A DNA stretch of 64,000 nt from Solirubrobacter sp963736505 (GCA_963736505.1 CAVTOZ010000001.1:310001-374000), one strand, 5' to 3'. Positions 40,401-50,029 are shown, counted from the stretch's first letter. Notes: generated by a model not told the origin, from the letters alone. Program-made: numbers and translations.

Positions 40401-41490
40401 CCAGGACGACCCGGTCCGCGCGGTCTTCGTCGACCGCTCCGGCCGCGAGCCGATCGACTACCGCCCGCTGAAGCCGCTGCTGATCACGAAGGCCGAGATC
40501 GACGCCGAGATCGAGCGGCTCGCCGCCGGCCCGTTCCGCGGCAGCCGCCGGTCGACGATCGTCAACCCGGCGCTGATGCAGAGCCGCAGCCTGTATCCCG
40601 CCGTCTCGGTCTCGCTCAACGTGCTGCTGCCCGGCGAGCGCACGACGCCGCACCGCCACAACTCGTCGGTCGTGAACTTCTGCATCCAGGGCGCCGGCAC
40701 GTCGGTGATCGGCGGGCGCTCGGTCGAGTGGGGCCAGTACGACACGTGGAGCACGCCGCCATGGATGGTGCACCAGCACGTCAACGACAGCGACGACATC
40801 CAGGTCCGGCTGAGCTACTCCAACAGCGGCCTGCTCGACCTGCTCGGCGTGCATGTCGTCGAGGAGGCGGGCGACCTCGACGCGAACCAGCCGCTGGGCG
40901 ACGCCGAGGCCGAGCTCGAGCTCAGTGCGCGCGGCGAGACGATCGGCTCCGACGGCGCCGCGCTGCTCACCTACGAGCAGCTGATCTCGCCCGAGCCGCC
41001 GTACCAGCCGCCGCTGCACTGGCCCTTCGAGGCGCTGGCGAGCCGGCTCGAGACGCTGCGCTCGCTCGGCCAGGAGTACAAGGGCCGCCGCCTGTTCCTG
41101 ATGTACGACCGCACCACCGGCCGCTCGCAGGGCACGACCTCGACGTTCTTCGCGACGATCACGATGCGCCCGGCGGGCATCGTCGACGAGCCGCACCGCC
41201 ACACCTCCGCCGCCGTCAACTACATCTTCAAGGGCCGCGGCTGGAGCATCGTCGGCGGCAAGCGCTACGAGTGGGGCGCCGGCGACCTGATGCTGACCGC
41301 GCCCGGCTGGATGAACCACGGCCACGCCTCGCACGAGGGCGAGGACGTCTACGAGCTCACGATCCAGGACTCGCCGCTGCAGATCGCCGTCGGCAGCCTG
41401 CTGTGGGTCGAGAACCTCAAGGACGAGCGCACCGAGGCGCTCGGCGTGACCAAGGGCTACGAGACCAACCGCGAGGCGCTCGTCGGATGA
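40387..41490 (+). CDS. Double-cupin dioxygenase-like protein (gentisate 1,2-dioxygenase-like)
   Basis: 367 residues with two cupin domains, each with a metal motif of the same shape: TTPHRHNSSVVNFCIQGAGTS near residues 78-97 and EPHRHTSAAVNYIFKGRGWS near 260-280. Both have a later His/Trp strand (WSTPPWMVHQHVND, LTAPGWMNHGHASH). This bicupin plan is that of gentisate and 1-hydroxy-2-naphthoate dioxygenases, which open a ring with Fe(II) and O2, so a ring-cleavage step is suggested. The retention of a full motif in both domains is notable, as many bicupins keep only one. GAAGGGAG about 6 nt upstream. Confidence 0.82.
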   Translation: MPVGNQDDPVRAVFVDRSGREPIDYRPLKPLLITKAEIDAEIERLAAGPFRGSRRSTIVNPALMQSRSLYPAVSVSLNVLLPGERTTPHRHNSSVVNFCIQGAGTSVIGGRSVEWGQYDTWSTPPWMVHQHVNDSDDIQVRLSYSNSGLLDLLGVHVVEEAGDLDANQPLGDAEAELELSARGETIGSDGAALLTYEQLISPEPPYQPPLHWPFEALASRLETLRSLGQEYKGRRLFLMYDRTTGRSQGTTSTFFATITMRPAGIVDEPHRHTSAAVNYIFKGRGWSIVGGKRYEWGAGDLMLTAPGWMNHGHASHEGEDVYELTIQDSPLQIAVGSLLWVENLKDERTEALGVTKGYETNREALVG

Positions 41491-42359
41491 AGGGCTCCTT
41501 CACCCCGCTGGTGACGCCGTTCGCGGACGGAGCGGTGGACACGGCCGCCTTCGAGGCGGCCGTCGAGCGCCAGGCCGCCGAGGGCAGCCACGGCGTCGTC
41601 GTGACCGGCACCACGGGCGAGCCGACGAGCCTGACGGCCGCTGAGCGGGCGGAGCTCTTCCGCCGCGCCGCCGATGTCGCGGCGGGCCGCCTGACGGTCG
41701 TGGCGGCGACGGGCTCGTCGAACCATGCCGACACGCTGGCGCTGACGCGCGCGGCGGAGCGAGCCGGCGCCGACGCCGTGCTCGTGGTCTGCCCGGCGTT
41801 CGTCAAACCGTCGCAGCGCGGGCTGGTCGAGCACTTCGCCGCCGTCGCGGCGGTGACCGACCTGCCGCTGCTGATCTACAACATCCCCGGACGCTCGGGC
41901 GTCGGGGTGACGGCGGACACGGTCGAGGCGATCGCCGGGCGGGCGCCGAACCTGGCGGGCCTCAAGCACGCCTCGACCGACCTCGACCTGGTGACCGATC
42001 TGCTCCTGCGCCTCGGGGAGGACTTCGCGCTCTTCTGCGGCCTGGAGAGCTACTCGTACCCGTTCCTCGCGCTCGGCGGCGCCGGGCTCATGAGCGCGGT
42101 CGGCAACGTGCATCCGGCACGCGTCGCCGCGCTCTGCGAGGCCGTCTTCCGTGACGACCACGCCACCGCGCTCGCGCTCCATCGCGAGCTGTTCCGCATC
42201 AACCAGGCGGTCTTCTTCGACACCAACCCGGTGCCGCTGAAGGCGATGCTCGCCGCGCTCGGCCTGGGCTCAGAGGAGGTCCGCCCGCCGCTGGCTCCGC
42301 TCGACGGGCCGACCCGCGAGCGCGTCCTCGACGCGCTCGCGGGGGTGCCGATCGCCTAG
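41487..42359 (+). CDS. Dihydrodipicolinate synthase-family aldolase (DapA-like)
   Basis: 290 residues, TIM-barrel class I aldolase: VTGTTGEPTSLTAAER (the substrate-binding GTTGE), Tyr in LIYNIPGRSGVG, Schiff-base Lys in AGLKHASTDLDLV. Catalyses pyruvate-forming or -consuming aldol reactions in general. True DapA is possible, but position as the last gene of a catabolic operon suggests an aldolase or hydratase-aldolase that releases pyruvate from the ring-cleavage product. Overlaps the cupin gene (ATGA). Its stop overlaps the convergent DUF6345-like gene by 4 nt. Confidence 0.85.
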   Translation: MKGSFTPLVTPFADGAVDTAAFEAAVERQAAEGSHGVVVTGTTGEPTSLTAAERAELFRRAADVAAGRLTVVAATGSSNHADTLALTRAAERAGADAVLVVCPAFVKPSQRGLVEHFAAVAAVTDLPLLIYNIPGRSGVGVTADTVEAIAGRAPNLAGLKHASTDLDLVTDLLLRLGEDFALFCGLESYSYPFLALGGAGLMSAVGNVHPARVAALCEAVFRDDHATALALHRELFRINQAVFFDTNPVPLKAMLAALGLGSEEVRPPLAPLDGPTRERVLDALAGVPIA

Positions 42360-44194
42360 ACCACGCCTGAAATTGCCCACATCCCGGAGCGACCGGCCTT
42401 CATGATGTCCGGGCCGGTCGTGCCCTGGCCCCAGAAGTGGTCGCCGATGTTGGTCACGCCGCCGGAGCCGATGTTGCCCATCGAGCGGTACTTGACGCCG
42501 GACGGCTCCTTGTCGATCGCCATCTGCGCCCACGCCTGGCGGACGGTCAGCGCCGGGCGGATCGTGATGCCGAGGACCTTCCAGGGGAACAGGTAGTCCG
42601 CGAACGTCGCGCCCGTGCCGCCGCCGATGCAGTACGCGCTGGTGTCGAAGCCGTTGAGCATGTGCAGGCCGTTGATCGTCTGGCCCCAGCGGCCGAAGTA
42701 GTCGGCGGTGCCGGTGGTGTCCTGCAGCACCTGGCAGGACTCCAGCTGCAGCCACTCGAGGTCGCCGTTGCCCCAGTCCGCGTCGCCCGGGACGATGCTG
42801 CCGTCGTTGTGGGTCGTGTCCTTGAACGTGAAGCCGCCCGACCAGCCGTGGCCGGTGTACCACTGCGCGTCGATGTCGTCGACGTAGCCGGTGTCGTTGC
42901 CGCCGAGCGAGGTCTTCTTGAAGTCCGACTCCCAGGCGTTCGTGCCGCGGAAGTCGAACTGCGTGGCGATGCCGTGCGAGGCCATCGTGTTCTTGAAGCC
43001 CGTCGCCGAGTCCTGCGCGCACTGCCACTCGTCGACCATGTTCTCGATGCCGACGTCCGTCGGGCCGATGGTGAGCTTGCCGAAGCCGCCGCCGCCGGGC
43101 GTCGAGGCGACCGAGACGCTGCCGTCGCCGGCGAAGTTGCCGGTCGCCGTCGCGGTCAGGCCGTTGGCGTCGGTGACCTCGAGCGTGAGCGTCTCACCCG
43201 CGAGCTTGCCGTCGCGCGGCGCGCGCGTGTACTCGACGTGCGGGTCGCCGACTGTCGGGATGATCGAGCTCGAGGACGACCACTTGTACGTGTACGGCGC
43301 GGCGCCGCCGGTGACCGACGCGTCGCCGGAGACGGCGCCGCCGCGCAGCGTCGCCTTGAAGACGGCCTGCGGCGCGACGCCCGGCACGGCCGGGATCTGC
43401 CGGTTGGCCTGCGTGCCCTGCTCGCTCGACGGATTGCACGTGTAGACGGGGTAGATCGTCTTCACGGCGCCCAGCGCGGGGAACAGGTAGCCGAGCGTCG
43501 GGTCGCCCTGGCGCACGGTCGGCGCGTACAGCGCGGAGCACTGCTTGGCGGCCTCGGCGATCGAGATGATCGGCACGTCCTTGCCGCGCTCGAGCTTGCG
43601 CAGCGAGTCCGACAGCTGCGTGACGCTGCCGTCGCCGGCGAACGCGATCCGCAGCTTCGCGCCCTGGCCGGTGATCGGCAGGCCGTTGAGCGTGAGCTTG
43701 TAGGAGACCGCCGTGTCGAGTGCGACGCGGTCGGTCAGGTTGCCCTTCGGGTCGGACAGGTCGAGCGTCGTGTGCGAGACGCTCGGCTCGGCCTTCATGT
43801 CCGCGCTCAGGCCCGTCAGCGAGATCAGCTTCGAGCCCAGCCGGGCCGCGGTCGCGTCGGGCAGCACGCGCAGCGACTTGATCGCGTCGGTGTCGAGCGC
43901 GAGCGACGTGACCGGCCGGCCGGCCTCGTCCTTGCCCTCGCCGACGGCCTTCTGCGGCACCTGCCCGAACGTCGGCGAGACGTACGTGAACGCGCCGCCG
44001 GCCTGCAGGGAGTTCGGGATCGAGAACGCGTCGGCCAGCTTGGCGCCGTCGTCTGCCGTCATGCCTTCCTGCGTGACGTTGTAGACGGGCGCCGTGTCGG
44101 CGGCGAATGCGGGGCCACCGGCGAGCAGCAGCGCGCCGGCGGCCAGCGCGGGCACAGCCATCCAGGCGCGGCCCGAGCGAGCGGATTGGAGCAT
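42356..44194 (-). CDS. Secreted DUF6345-like protein
   Basis: 612 residues: signal peptide (AWMAVPALAAGALLLAGGPAFA), a long N-terminal region, an Ig-like module about 280-350 (GAAPYTYKWSSSS), then a C-terminal globular domain with YTGHGWSGGFTF, DLEWLQLESCQVLQ and HMLNGFDTSAYC. This C-terminal set matches my memory of DUF6345, whose function is unknown; the Trp-His-Cys content suggests an enzyme of the caspase/gingipain-like kind but this is not shown. ATG 44194 chosen for the GGAGGG 6 nt upstream. Monocistronic, convergent with the DapA-like gene. Confidence 0.7.
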   Translation of the reverse strand: MLQSARSGRAWMAVPALAAGALLLAGGPAFAADTAPVYNVTQEGMTADDGAKLADAFSIPNSLQAGGAFTYVSPTFGQVPQKAVGEGKDEAGRPVTSLALDTDAIKSLRVLPDATAARLGSKLISLTGLSADMKAEPSVSHTTLDLSDPKGNLTDRVALDTAVSYKLTLNGLPITGQGAKLRIAFAGDGSVTQLSDSLRKLERGKDVPIISIAEAAKQCSALYAPTVRQGDPTLGYLFPALGAVKTIYPVYTCNPSSEQGTQANRQIPAVPGVAPQAVFKATLRGGAVSGDASVTGGAAPYTYKWSSSSSIIPTVGDPHVEYTRAPRDGKLAGETLTLEVTDANGLTATATGNFAGDGSVSVASTPGGGGFGKLTIGPTDVGIENMVDEWQCAQDSATGFKNTMASHGIATQFDFRGTNAWESDFKKTSLGGNDTGYVDDIDAQWYTGHGWSGGFTFKDTTHNDGSIVPGDADWGNGDLEWLQLESCQVLQDTTGTADYFGRWGQTINGLHMLNGFDTSAYCIGGGTGATFADYLFPWKVLGITIRPALTVRQAWAQMAIDKEPSGVKYRSMGNIGSGGVTNIGDHFWGQGTTGPDIMKAGRSGMWAISGVV

Positions 44195-44329
44195 GTTCCC
44201 TCCGAGGGGAGTGGATCTGGGGAGGATCGGCGGCGAGCGACTCAGGGGGGAGTCGCCCGCCGCAGGACGCAATCTCTTCAGGTCGCCTTGGCGGCGGCTT
44301 GGTGCGAGCTTGGGAGCGTCACCAAGGAC

Positions 44330-45343
44330 TCATGAAGTCAGCTCGCCGCACAGGCTCTGGCCGATCAGGTCGCGCACGTGCGAGGTGAGCCGCATCGTGC
44401 TGAGCAGGTACACGAGCTTGGCCAGCGCGGCCTCCACGGTCATGTCCGCGCCGCCGATCACGCCCACGCGCAGCAGCGCCGAGCCGGTCGCGTACGCGTG
44501 CAGGTCCACGGTCCCGCGCAGGCACTGCGTGCAGTCGACGATCACCACGCCGCGGGCGGTGGCGTCGGCGATCGCGCGCAGCAGCCCGGGGTCGTCGACG
44601 GGCGCGTTGCCGGAGCCGTAGGCCTCCAGCACGAGCCCCTGCAGCGGCTCGCGCAGCGCGTTGCGCACCAGCTCGGCCGACAGGCCCGGGAACAGCCGCA
44701 GCGCGCCGACGGACGCGTCGAGCCGCTGCGGCAGCGGGACCGGCTTGGCGGGCGGCGCGGCGCGGTCCACCACGCGCGGGTCGACGGTGATGTCGATCCC
44801 GGCCACCGCCAGCGGCGGGAAGTTCGGCGAGTCGAACGCGTCGAAGCCCGTCGCGCTCACCTTGACCGTGCGGCAGCCGCGCATCAGGCGCCCGCCGAAG
44901 TACAGCGAGACCTCCTCGATCGGCTCCTCGGCGGCGGCGATCATCAGCGCCGTCAGCAGGTTCTCGCGCGCGTCGGTGCGCAGCTCGAACAGCGGGATCT
45001 GCGAGCCGGTCAGCACCACCGGCTTGCGCAGCCCGCGCAGCATGAACGCGAGCGCGGAGGCGGTGTAGGCCATCGTGTCGGTGCCGTGCAGGACGACGAA
45101 GCCGTCGAACTGCTCCTTGCGCCGGTTGATGATGCGGGCGAACTCGAGCCAGTCGCGCGGGTGGATGCTGGCCGAGTCCAGCAGCGGATCGAGCTCGATC
45201 AGCTCGTAGTCGGCGACCTCGTGCAGCTCGGGCAGTCCTTCGAGCAGTCCGCCGAGGTAGCCGCGCTCCGGCATGTAGCCGTGCGCGCCGCGGCGCATCC
45301 CGATCGTGCCGCCGGTATGGAGGATGGCGACGCGGCGGGCCAC
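44330..45343 (-). CDS. ansA: Type I (cytoplasmic) L-asparaginase
   Basis: 337 residues, GTG start, the length of E. coli AnsA-type enzymes. Catalytic motifs: TGGTIG near residue 10 (first nucleophile Thr) and GFVVLHGTDTMAYTASAL near residue 80 (second Thr, Asp, Lys triad region). GSQIPLFELRTDARENLLTAL and CTQCLRGTVD follow. No signal peptide, so cytosolic deamidation of asparagine to aspartate and ammonia. Monocistronic; the 135-nt upstream region to the left belongs to the divergent neighbour's promoter. Confidence 0.93.
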   Translation of the reverse strand: MARRVAILHTGGTIGMRRGAHGYMPERGYLGGLLEGLPELHEVADYELIELDPLLDSASIHPRDWLEFARIINRRKEQFDGFVVLHGTDTMAYTASALAFMLRGLRKPVVLTGSQIPLFELRTDARENLLTALMIAAAEEPIEEVSLYFGGRLMRGCRTVKVSATGFDAFDSPNFPPLAVAGIDITVDPRVVDRAAPPAKPVPLPQRLDASVGALRLFPGLSAELVRNALREPLQGLVLEAYGSGNAPVDDPGLLRAIADATARGVVIVDCTQCLRGTVDLHAYATGSALLRVGVIGGADMTVEAALAKLVYLLSTMRLTSHVRDLIGQSLCGELTS

Positions 45344-45359
45344 GCCGCCATCCTAGGGG

Positions 45360-45540
45360 TCACCCGGTGAGAGCCTTGAACGTGACGCCCCCGGAGTCGC
45401 ATGCGAGCGTCTGCGTCCCGGCCGGATCGGCGTCGGTCATCGTCACCCGCAGCGTGCCCTTGGCGGCCTTGACGACGGCGCGGAGCGGCCGGCAACAGGG
45501 CCGCGGCGCCGCCCACCAGCAGGGACGTGGTGGAGGGCAT
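45360..45540 (-). pseudogene. Frame-broken remnant of a small secreted protein (SSI-like?)
   Basis: From ATG 45540 the frame gives MPSTTSLLVGGAAALLPAAP, a good signal-peptide start, then turns to Arg/Gly-rich nonsense. A different frame from about 45478 to TGA 45360 gives coherent protein, AVVKAAKGTLRVTMTDADP then LACDSGGVTFKALTG. Joined with a one-base shift they make a 60-residue secreted protein. The strand pattern recalls the first third of subtilisin-inhibitor-like (SSI) proteins, with an early stop. Calling it SSI-like is weak. Confidence 0.35.
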
Positions 45541-45602
45541 GCGGCGACGCTAAGCCTCGATCTTCGCGGCCGCCGCCGCCCTATCCGAGAGGGCCCGGCG
45601 AC

Positions 45603-45725
45603 CTACGCGTGCTGCGCGTGGGTCTGGGCGTGCGTCTGCGCGACGGCGGGGGTGGCCGAGAAGGCCAGCACGACGCCGATCAGCAGGCCGGCCGCGCGGA
45701 GGCGGCGGATGGCGATGGTGGACAT
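45603..45725 (-). CDS. Tiny secreted His/Gln-rich peptide (40 aa)
   Basis: 40 residues from ATG 45725: signal peptide (RRLRAAGLLIGVVLAFSATPAVA) followed by QTHAQTHAQHA, a repeat of Q-T-H-A. The mature piece would be about 11 residues with His spaced every four, which could bind metal. An in-frame start 66 nt upstream would add a non-signal N-terminus. No family recognised; the small size makes it doubtful. The gap 45541-45602 next to it holds nothing else. Confidence 0.4.
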   Translation of the reverse strand: MSTIAIRRLRAAGLLIGVVLAFSATPAVAQTHAQTHAQHA

Positions 45726-45821
45726 GGGCACCACACTGCTCGGGAGCGAGGCCGGGTCACAGCGCACCAAGGTGGCGACCGTGGCCCGCAAGGGGTGGGA
45801 GATCGCCCGCTAGGTGCCGGT

Positions 45822-48450
45822 TCACTCCAGCACGCCCAGCCGTTGCGCGCGCCCGGCCGCCTCGACGCGCGTGTGCACGCCGAGCTTGCCGAAGATGTGC
45901 GCCAGGTGCGCGGCGACGGTCTTCTGGCTGATGAACAGCCGGGCGGCGATCTGGCGGTTCGTCAGCCCCTCCGCGAGCGCGCGCAGCACGTCGGTCTCGC
46001 GCGCCGTCAGCCCGCCGGCGGGGACGACCGGCGGCACGGGCGGCCCGTCCAGCGCGAGCCGGGCGCGGCGCGCGAGCGCCTCGGCGTCCTCGCGCAGCGG
46101 CGTCGCGCCGAGCGCGAGCGCGGCGGCGTGGGCGCGCGCGAGCGCCGACGCGGCCGCCGCGCGGTCGCTCGGCAGCGCCGCCTCCGCCGCGCGCAGCCGC
46201 GCGTAGGCCGCGGGGTACGGCTCGGCCAGCGCGTCGAAGGCGCGCGCGGCCTCGTCCCAGCCGGCGCCCGTCAGCTCGGCGCGCGCGAGCGCGCGGTGGG
46301 CGAGCGCGTCCGGCGGCCGCGCGAGCGCGAGCACGGCGTCGAGGCGCTCGAGCAGCGCCGTGCCGGGCGCCGGCGCGAGCGCCGCCGCGGCGCGCGCGCC
46401 GAGCGAGTACAGCTCCGGCACGTACAGCGGATCGTGCGCGTCGCCGATCGCCGCCAGCGCGGCCTCGACGTGCGCGAGCGCCGCGCCGGGGTCGCGCTCG
46501 GCCAGCGCGAGCGTGGCGCGCGCGGCGCCGAGCGGCGCGACGAACTCGCTCGGCAGCGCGGCGTCGGGCACGCGCGCGAGCGCCCGATGGGCCTCCGCGG
46601 TCTCGCCGCGCAGCGCGTGCAGCTGCGCCGCCGTCGCGTGCAGCATCACGCGGCCGGTCAGCCCGAGCTGCATCCGGCCGGCCTCGGCGAGCCGCTCCGC
46701 GGCCTCGTCCCAGCGCCCGAGCCGGAGCAGGTCGGCCGCCGCGTTGACGTACATGAAGCTGCCGTACGCGCCGCGCATGCCGAGCCGGGCGGCGACCTCC
46801 TCGCCCTCGATCATCGCCGCGAGCGCGCCCGCGTGGTCGCCGCGGACGCGCAGCAGCTCGCCGAGGTGCATGTACGCCCGCGCCCGGTCCTCGCCCGTCG
46901 TCGCCAGCGCGAGCGCCTCGCGCACGTAGGCCTCCCCCGCCTCGGCGTCGCCGAGGAACGCGAGCACGACCGCGAGCGTGATGCGCGGGCCGGCGCCGGC
47001 GTCGAGCGCCGCCTCGCAGCGCTCGCGCGACTCGCTCCAGCGGCGTAGGCCCATCAGCGCGTGGCCCTCGGCCGCGAGCAGGCGCGAGCGCTCGGGCGAG
47101 GGGCCGGGTCCGAGCAGCCGCAGCGCGTGCCGGTAGCACTCCAGCGCGGCCTCGTCGTCCCAGAAGTGGTACTCGCCCAGGCGCTCCCACAGCAGCGCCT
47201 CGCGCACGGGATCGTCGGTTGCCGCGATCGCCTCGCGGCAGCGGGCCAGCGCACGCTCGTGCGCGCCGGTGAAGCGCGCGGCCTGCGCGGCGTGCGCGAG
47301 CAGGCCGACGCGGTCGAGCGGCAGCGGGGCGCCGTCGTCCCACAGCGCCAGCGCGCGCTCGAAGTGCGCGCCGGCCTCGGCGAACGCGTTGGCGCGGGCG
47401 GCGTCGAGCCCGGCCGTGACCGACGCCGCGAGCGCCTCCGCGTGCAGGCCGGCGAGGTGGCACTGCAGCGCGCGCGTGGCCGCGGGCGCGTCGTCCGGCA
47501 GCGCCTCGGCGAGCTCGCGGTGCAGCGCGAGGCGCTCGGCCGGCAGCAGCCGCGCGTACAGCGCCTCGCCGATCAGGCCGTGGCGGAACGCGACGCCGCG
47601 GTCGTCGCGCTCGCGCACCAGCAGGCCGGCGTCGAGCGCGGCGTGCAGCGCCTCGGGCGCGTCGAGCTGGGCGTGCTCGAGCCGCCCGCCGGCGGCGGCG
47701 ATCAGCTCCAGCGTGCGGCGCGCCTCGGGCGGCACGCGCGTGAGCACGGCGTCGGCGACGCTCGGCGGCAGGCCGTCGTCGCCGCGCGCCGCGAACAGCT
47801 CCTCGACGAAGAACGGGTTGCCGCCGGCGCGCGCGTGCAGCTCGGCGGCGAGCGCGCTCGGCACCGGCTCGGCCGCGATCGCGTCGAGCTGGCGCACGAC
47901 CTCGGGCGGCGTCAGCGGCTCGAGCTCGATCCGCGTGACGGTGCGGACGCGGGCGAGCTCGGCGAACAGCCGCTGCAGCTCGGCCGGCAGGCCGTCGGTG
48001 CGGTAGCTGGCCAGCACCGCGATCCGCTCGCGCCGCAGGTTGCGGGCCAGGAAGGAGAGGAACTCGAGCGTCGAGCGATCGGCCCAGTGGAGATCCTCGA
48101 GCACGAGCAGCAGCGGCCCGAGGGCGGCGAGGCGGCGCAGCAGCAGCTCGAACACGCGGCCCTGGCTCCCGGGCGCGGCCGGCAGGTCCGAGAACGCCTC
48201 CGGGACGTCGCGCAGCGCGGCGATCAGCGGGCCGTAGGCGAGCTCCGCGCCGCCGAGCTCGATCGCGCCGCCGCGCAGGACGGTGAAGCCGGCGGCCCGC
48301 TCCTCGGCCGCGCCGGCGAGCCGCGTCTTGCCGATCCCGGCCTCACCGGCGAGCAGCAGGACGCCGGGCAGATCGGTCAGCAGGCGATCGATTTCCGGCG
48401 AGCGCGGCCTCGCGCCCGACGATGTCCCCGCTGGAGAGGCGCGGACCCAT
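45822..48450 (-). pseudogene. LuxR/LAL-type AAA regulator with a frameshift near the N-terminus
   Basis: A MalT/LAL-type regulator of about 875 residues: P-loop LAGEAGIGKTRLA, Walker B LLLVLEDLHWAD, TPR-like middle, and a C-terminal LuxR HTH (LTARETDVLRALAEGLTNRQIAARLFISQKTVAAHL). From ATG 48450 the frame gives MGPRLSSGDIVGREAALA and then breaks; one extra base at 48395-48396 (GG for G on the minus strand) separates it from the frame with EIDRLLTDLPGVLLLAGEAGIGK. If real, only a start at 48155 within the ATPase could be used, giving a 777-residue protein without the P-loop. Sequencing error is equally possible. Confidence 0.75.
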
Positions 48451-48473
48451 CGCCCGCGATTATCCCCGACCGT

Positions 48474-49136
48474 TCAACCTCGCCCGATGAACGGCATCTT
48501 GGTCGCCATGATCGTCATGAACTGGACGTTGGCGTCCAGCGGCAGGGCCGCCATCTGCGCGACCGCGCGGCCGACGAGCGCGACGTCCATCGTCGGTTCC
48601 GTCTGCCCCTCGGTCATCGGCGTGGCGGCGTTGCCGACGTCGATCTGGCCGCACGCGATGTCGTACGCGCGGCCTTCGAGCGAGAGCGACCGGGTGAGGC
48701 CGGTGATCGCGCTTTTGGTGGCGCTGTAGGCGATCGAGTCCGGGCGCGGCACGTGGGCCGCGAGCGAGCCGTTGTTGATGATCCGCCCGCCGCGCCCGAT
48801 CATCGCGCGGAAGGCGGCCTGGGCGCACAGGAACGCGCCCGTGAGGTTCGTGTCGACGACGCGCCTCCAGTCCTCGAAGCTGAGGTCCTGGACCGCGCCC
48901 GCGATGCCGATGCCGGCGTTGTTGAACAGCAGGTCGACGGGGCCGGCGGCCGCGAACAGGGCGTCGACCGACGCGGGGTCGGTGACGTCGGTGGGGACGA
49001 TCGTGGCGGTTGCGAGCGTCTCGCGCAGCGGCGCCTCGCGGCGCCCGGCCACCACGAGCTCCCAGCCGTCGTCGTGCAGCGCGCGGGCGGCGGCGCGGCC
49101 GATGCCCGAGCCGGCGCCGGTGACGACGGCGATCAC
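48474..49136 (-). CDS. Short-chain dehydrogenase/reductase
   Basis: 220 residues, GTG start at 49136. Classical SDR: cofactor motif VTGAGSGIGRAAARAL, NNAGIGIAG, catalytic Ser in INNGSLAAHV, and YSATKSA (Tyr-x3-Lys). The residue after the second strand, in VVAGRREAPL, suggests NADP(H). The GTGA at 49133-49136 overlaps the LysR stop by 4 nt, so LysR and SDR are one transcript. Substrate unknown. The chain is shorter than the typical 250 and ends with little C-terminal extension, but the catalytic core is complete. Confidence 0.88.
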   Translation of the reverse strand: MIAVVTGAGSGIGRAAARALHDDGWELVVAGRREAPLRETLATATIVPTDVTDPASVDALFAAAGPVDLLFNNAGIGIAGAVQDLSFEDWRRVVDTNLTGAFLCAQAAFRAMIGRGGRIINNGSLAAHVPRPDSIAYSATKSAITGLTRSLSLEGRAYDIACGQIDVGNAATPMTEGQTEPTMDVALVGRAVAQMAALPLDANVQFMTIMATKMPFIGRG

Positions 49137-50029
49137 GCGCAGGCCTCCGACGCGGCCTCGACGAACTCGCGCGCGGCGGCGCTGAGCGTGCGCTCGCGGT
49201 GCCACACCGCGATCAGCCTGCGCGCCGGCAGCTCCGGCAGCGGATGGACCTCGATGCCCGGGTGGCCGGCGTCGATCACGAGGTCGGGCACGATCGCCAC
49301 ACCCTCGCCGGAGGCGACAAGCGCCTGGATGATCGCGTTGTTGTCGAAGCGCGCCCACGACTCGGGCGTGACGCCGCTGGCCAGCATCTGCATCTCGATC
49401 GCGCGCGTGTGCTGGCAGCCGCGGATGCCGAGCAGGCGGCGGCCGCTGAGGTCGCCGAGGCCGCGCTCGCTCGAGCCGGCCTGGGTGACCAGCACGTACG
49501 GGTCGTCGAGCAGCTCGCGCACCGCGAACGGGCCCTCCGGCAGCGGGTAGCCGGCGAACGAGACGTCGACCTCGCCGCTCTCGACGGCGCCGAGCAGCTC
49601 CTCGCCGGAGAGCGCCTCCTCGATCTGGACCTCGACGCCCGGGCAGCGGACGCGGAACGCGCTCAGCACGGCGGGCAGCATACGCGCGCCGAAGCTCTGG
49701 AACGTGCGCACCGAGACGTGCCCGAGCTCGCCGCCGGCGAGCGCGGCGACGTCGGCCTCGGCGGCCTTGACGCGCGCGAGCAGCGGGCGCGCGTGGGTCA
49801 GCACCACGCGGCCGGCCTCGGTCAGCTCGAGCGGGCGGCGCCCGCCCGGGACGCGATGCAGCACGGGCGCGCCGACGATCCGCTCGAGCGCGCCGATCTG
49901 CTGGCTGACGGCGGACTGCGTGTAGCCGAGCTCGCGCGCGGCGCCGGAGAACGTGCCCTCGTCGACGACGGTCGCGAACGCGCGGACGTGGCGCACCTCG
50001 AGCGCTCCCCACCCATCAGTGTTCCGCAT
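49133..50029 (-). CDS. LysR-type transcriptional regulator
   Basis: 298 residues. Winged HTH (VRHVRAFATVVDEGTFSGAARELGYTQSAVSQQIGALERIVG) and a full effector-binding domain (FGARMLPAVLSAFRVRCPGVEVQI). It is divergent from the APC permease with 56 nt between starts, the classical LysR arrangement, and co-transcribed with the SDR through a 4-nt overlap, so it probably controls the permease and itself with the SDR. The effector is unknown. Confidence 0.9.
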   Translation of the reverse strand: MRNTDGWGALEVRHVRAFATVVDEGTFSGAARELGYTQSAVSQQIGALERIVGAPVLHRVPGGRRPLELTEAGRVVLTHARPLLARVKAAEADVAALAGGELGHVSVRTFQSFGARMLPAVLSAFRVRCPGVEVQIEEALSGEELLGAVESGEVDVSFAGYPLPEGPFAVRELLDDPYVLVTQAGSSERGLGDLSGRRLLGIRGCQHTRAIEMQMLASGVTPESWARFDNNAIIQALVASGEGVAIVPDLVIDAGHPGIEVHPLPELPARRLIAVWHRERTLSAAAREFVEAASEACA

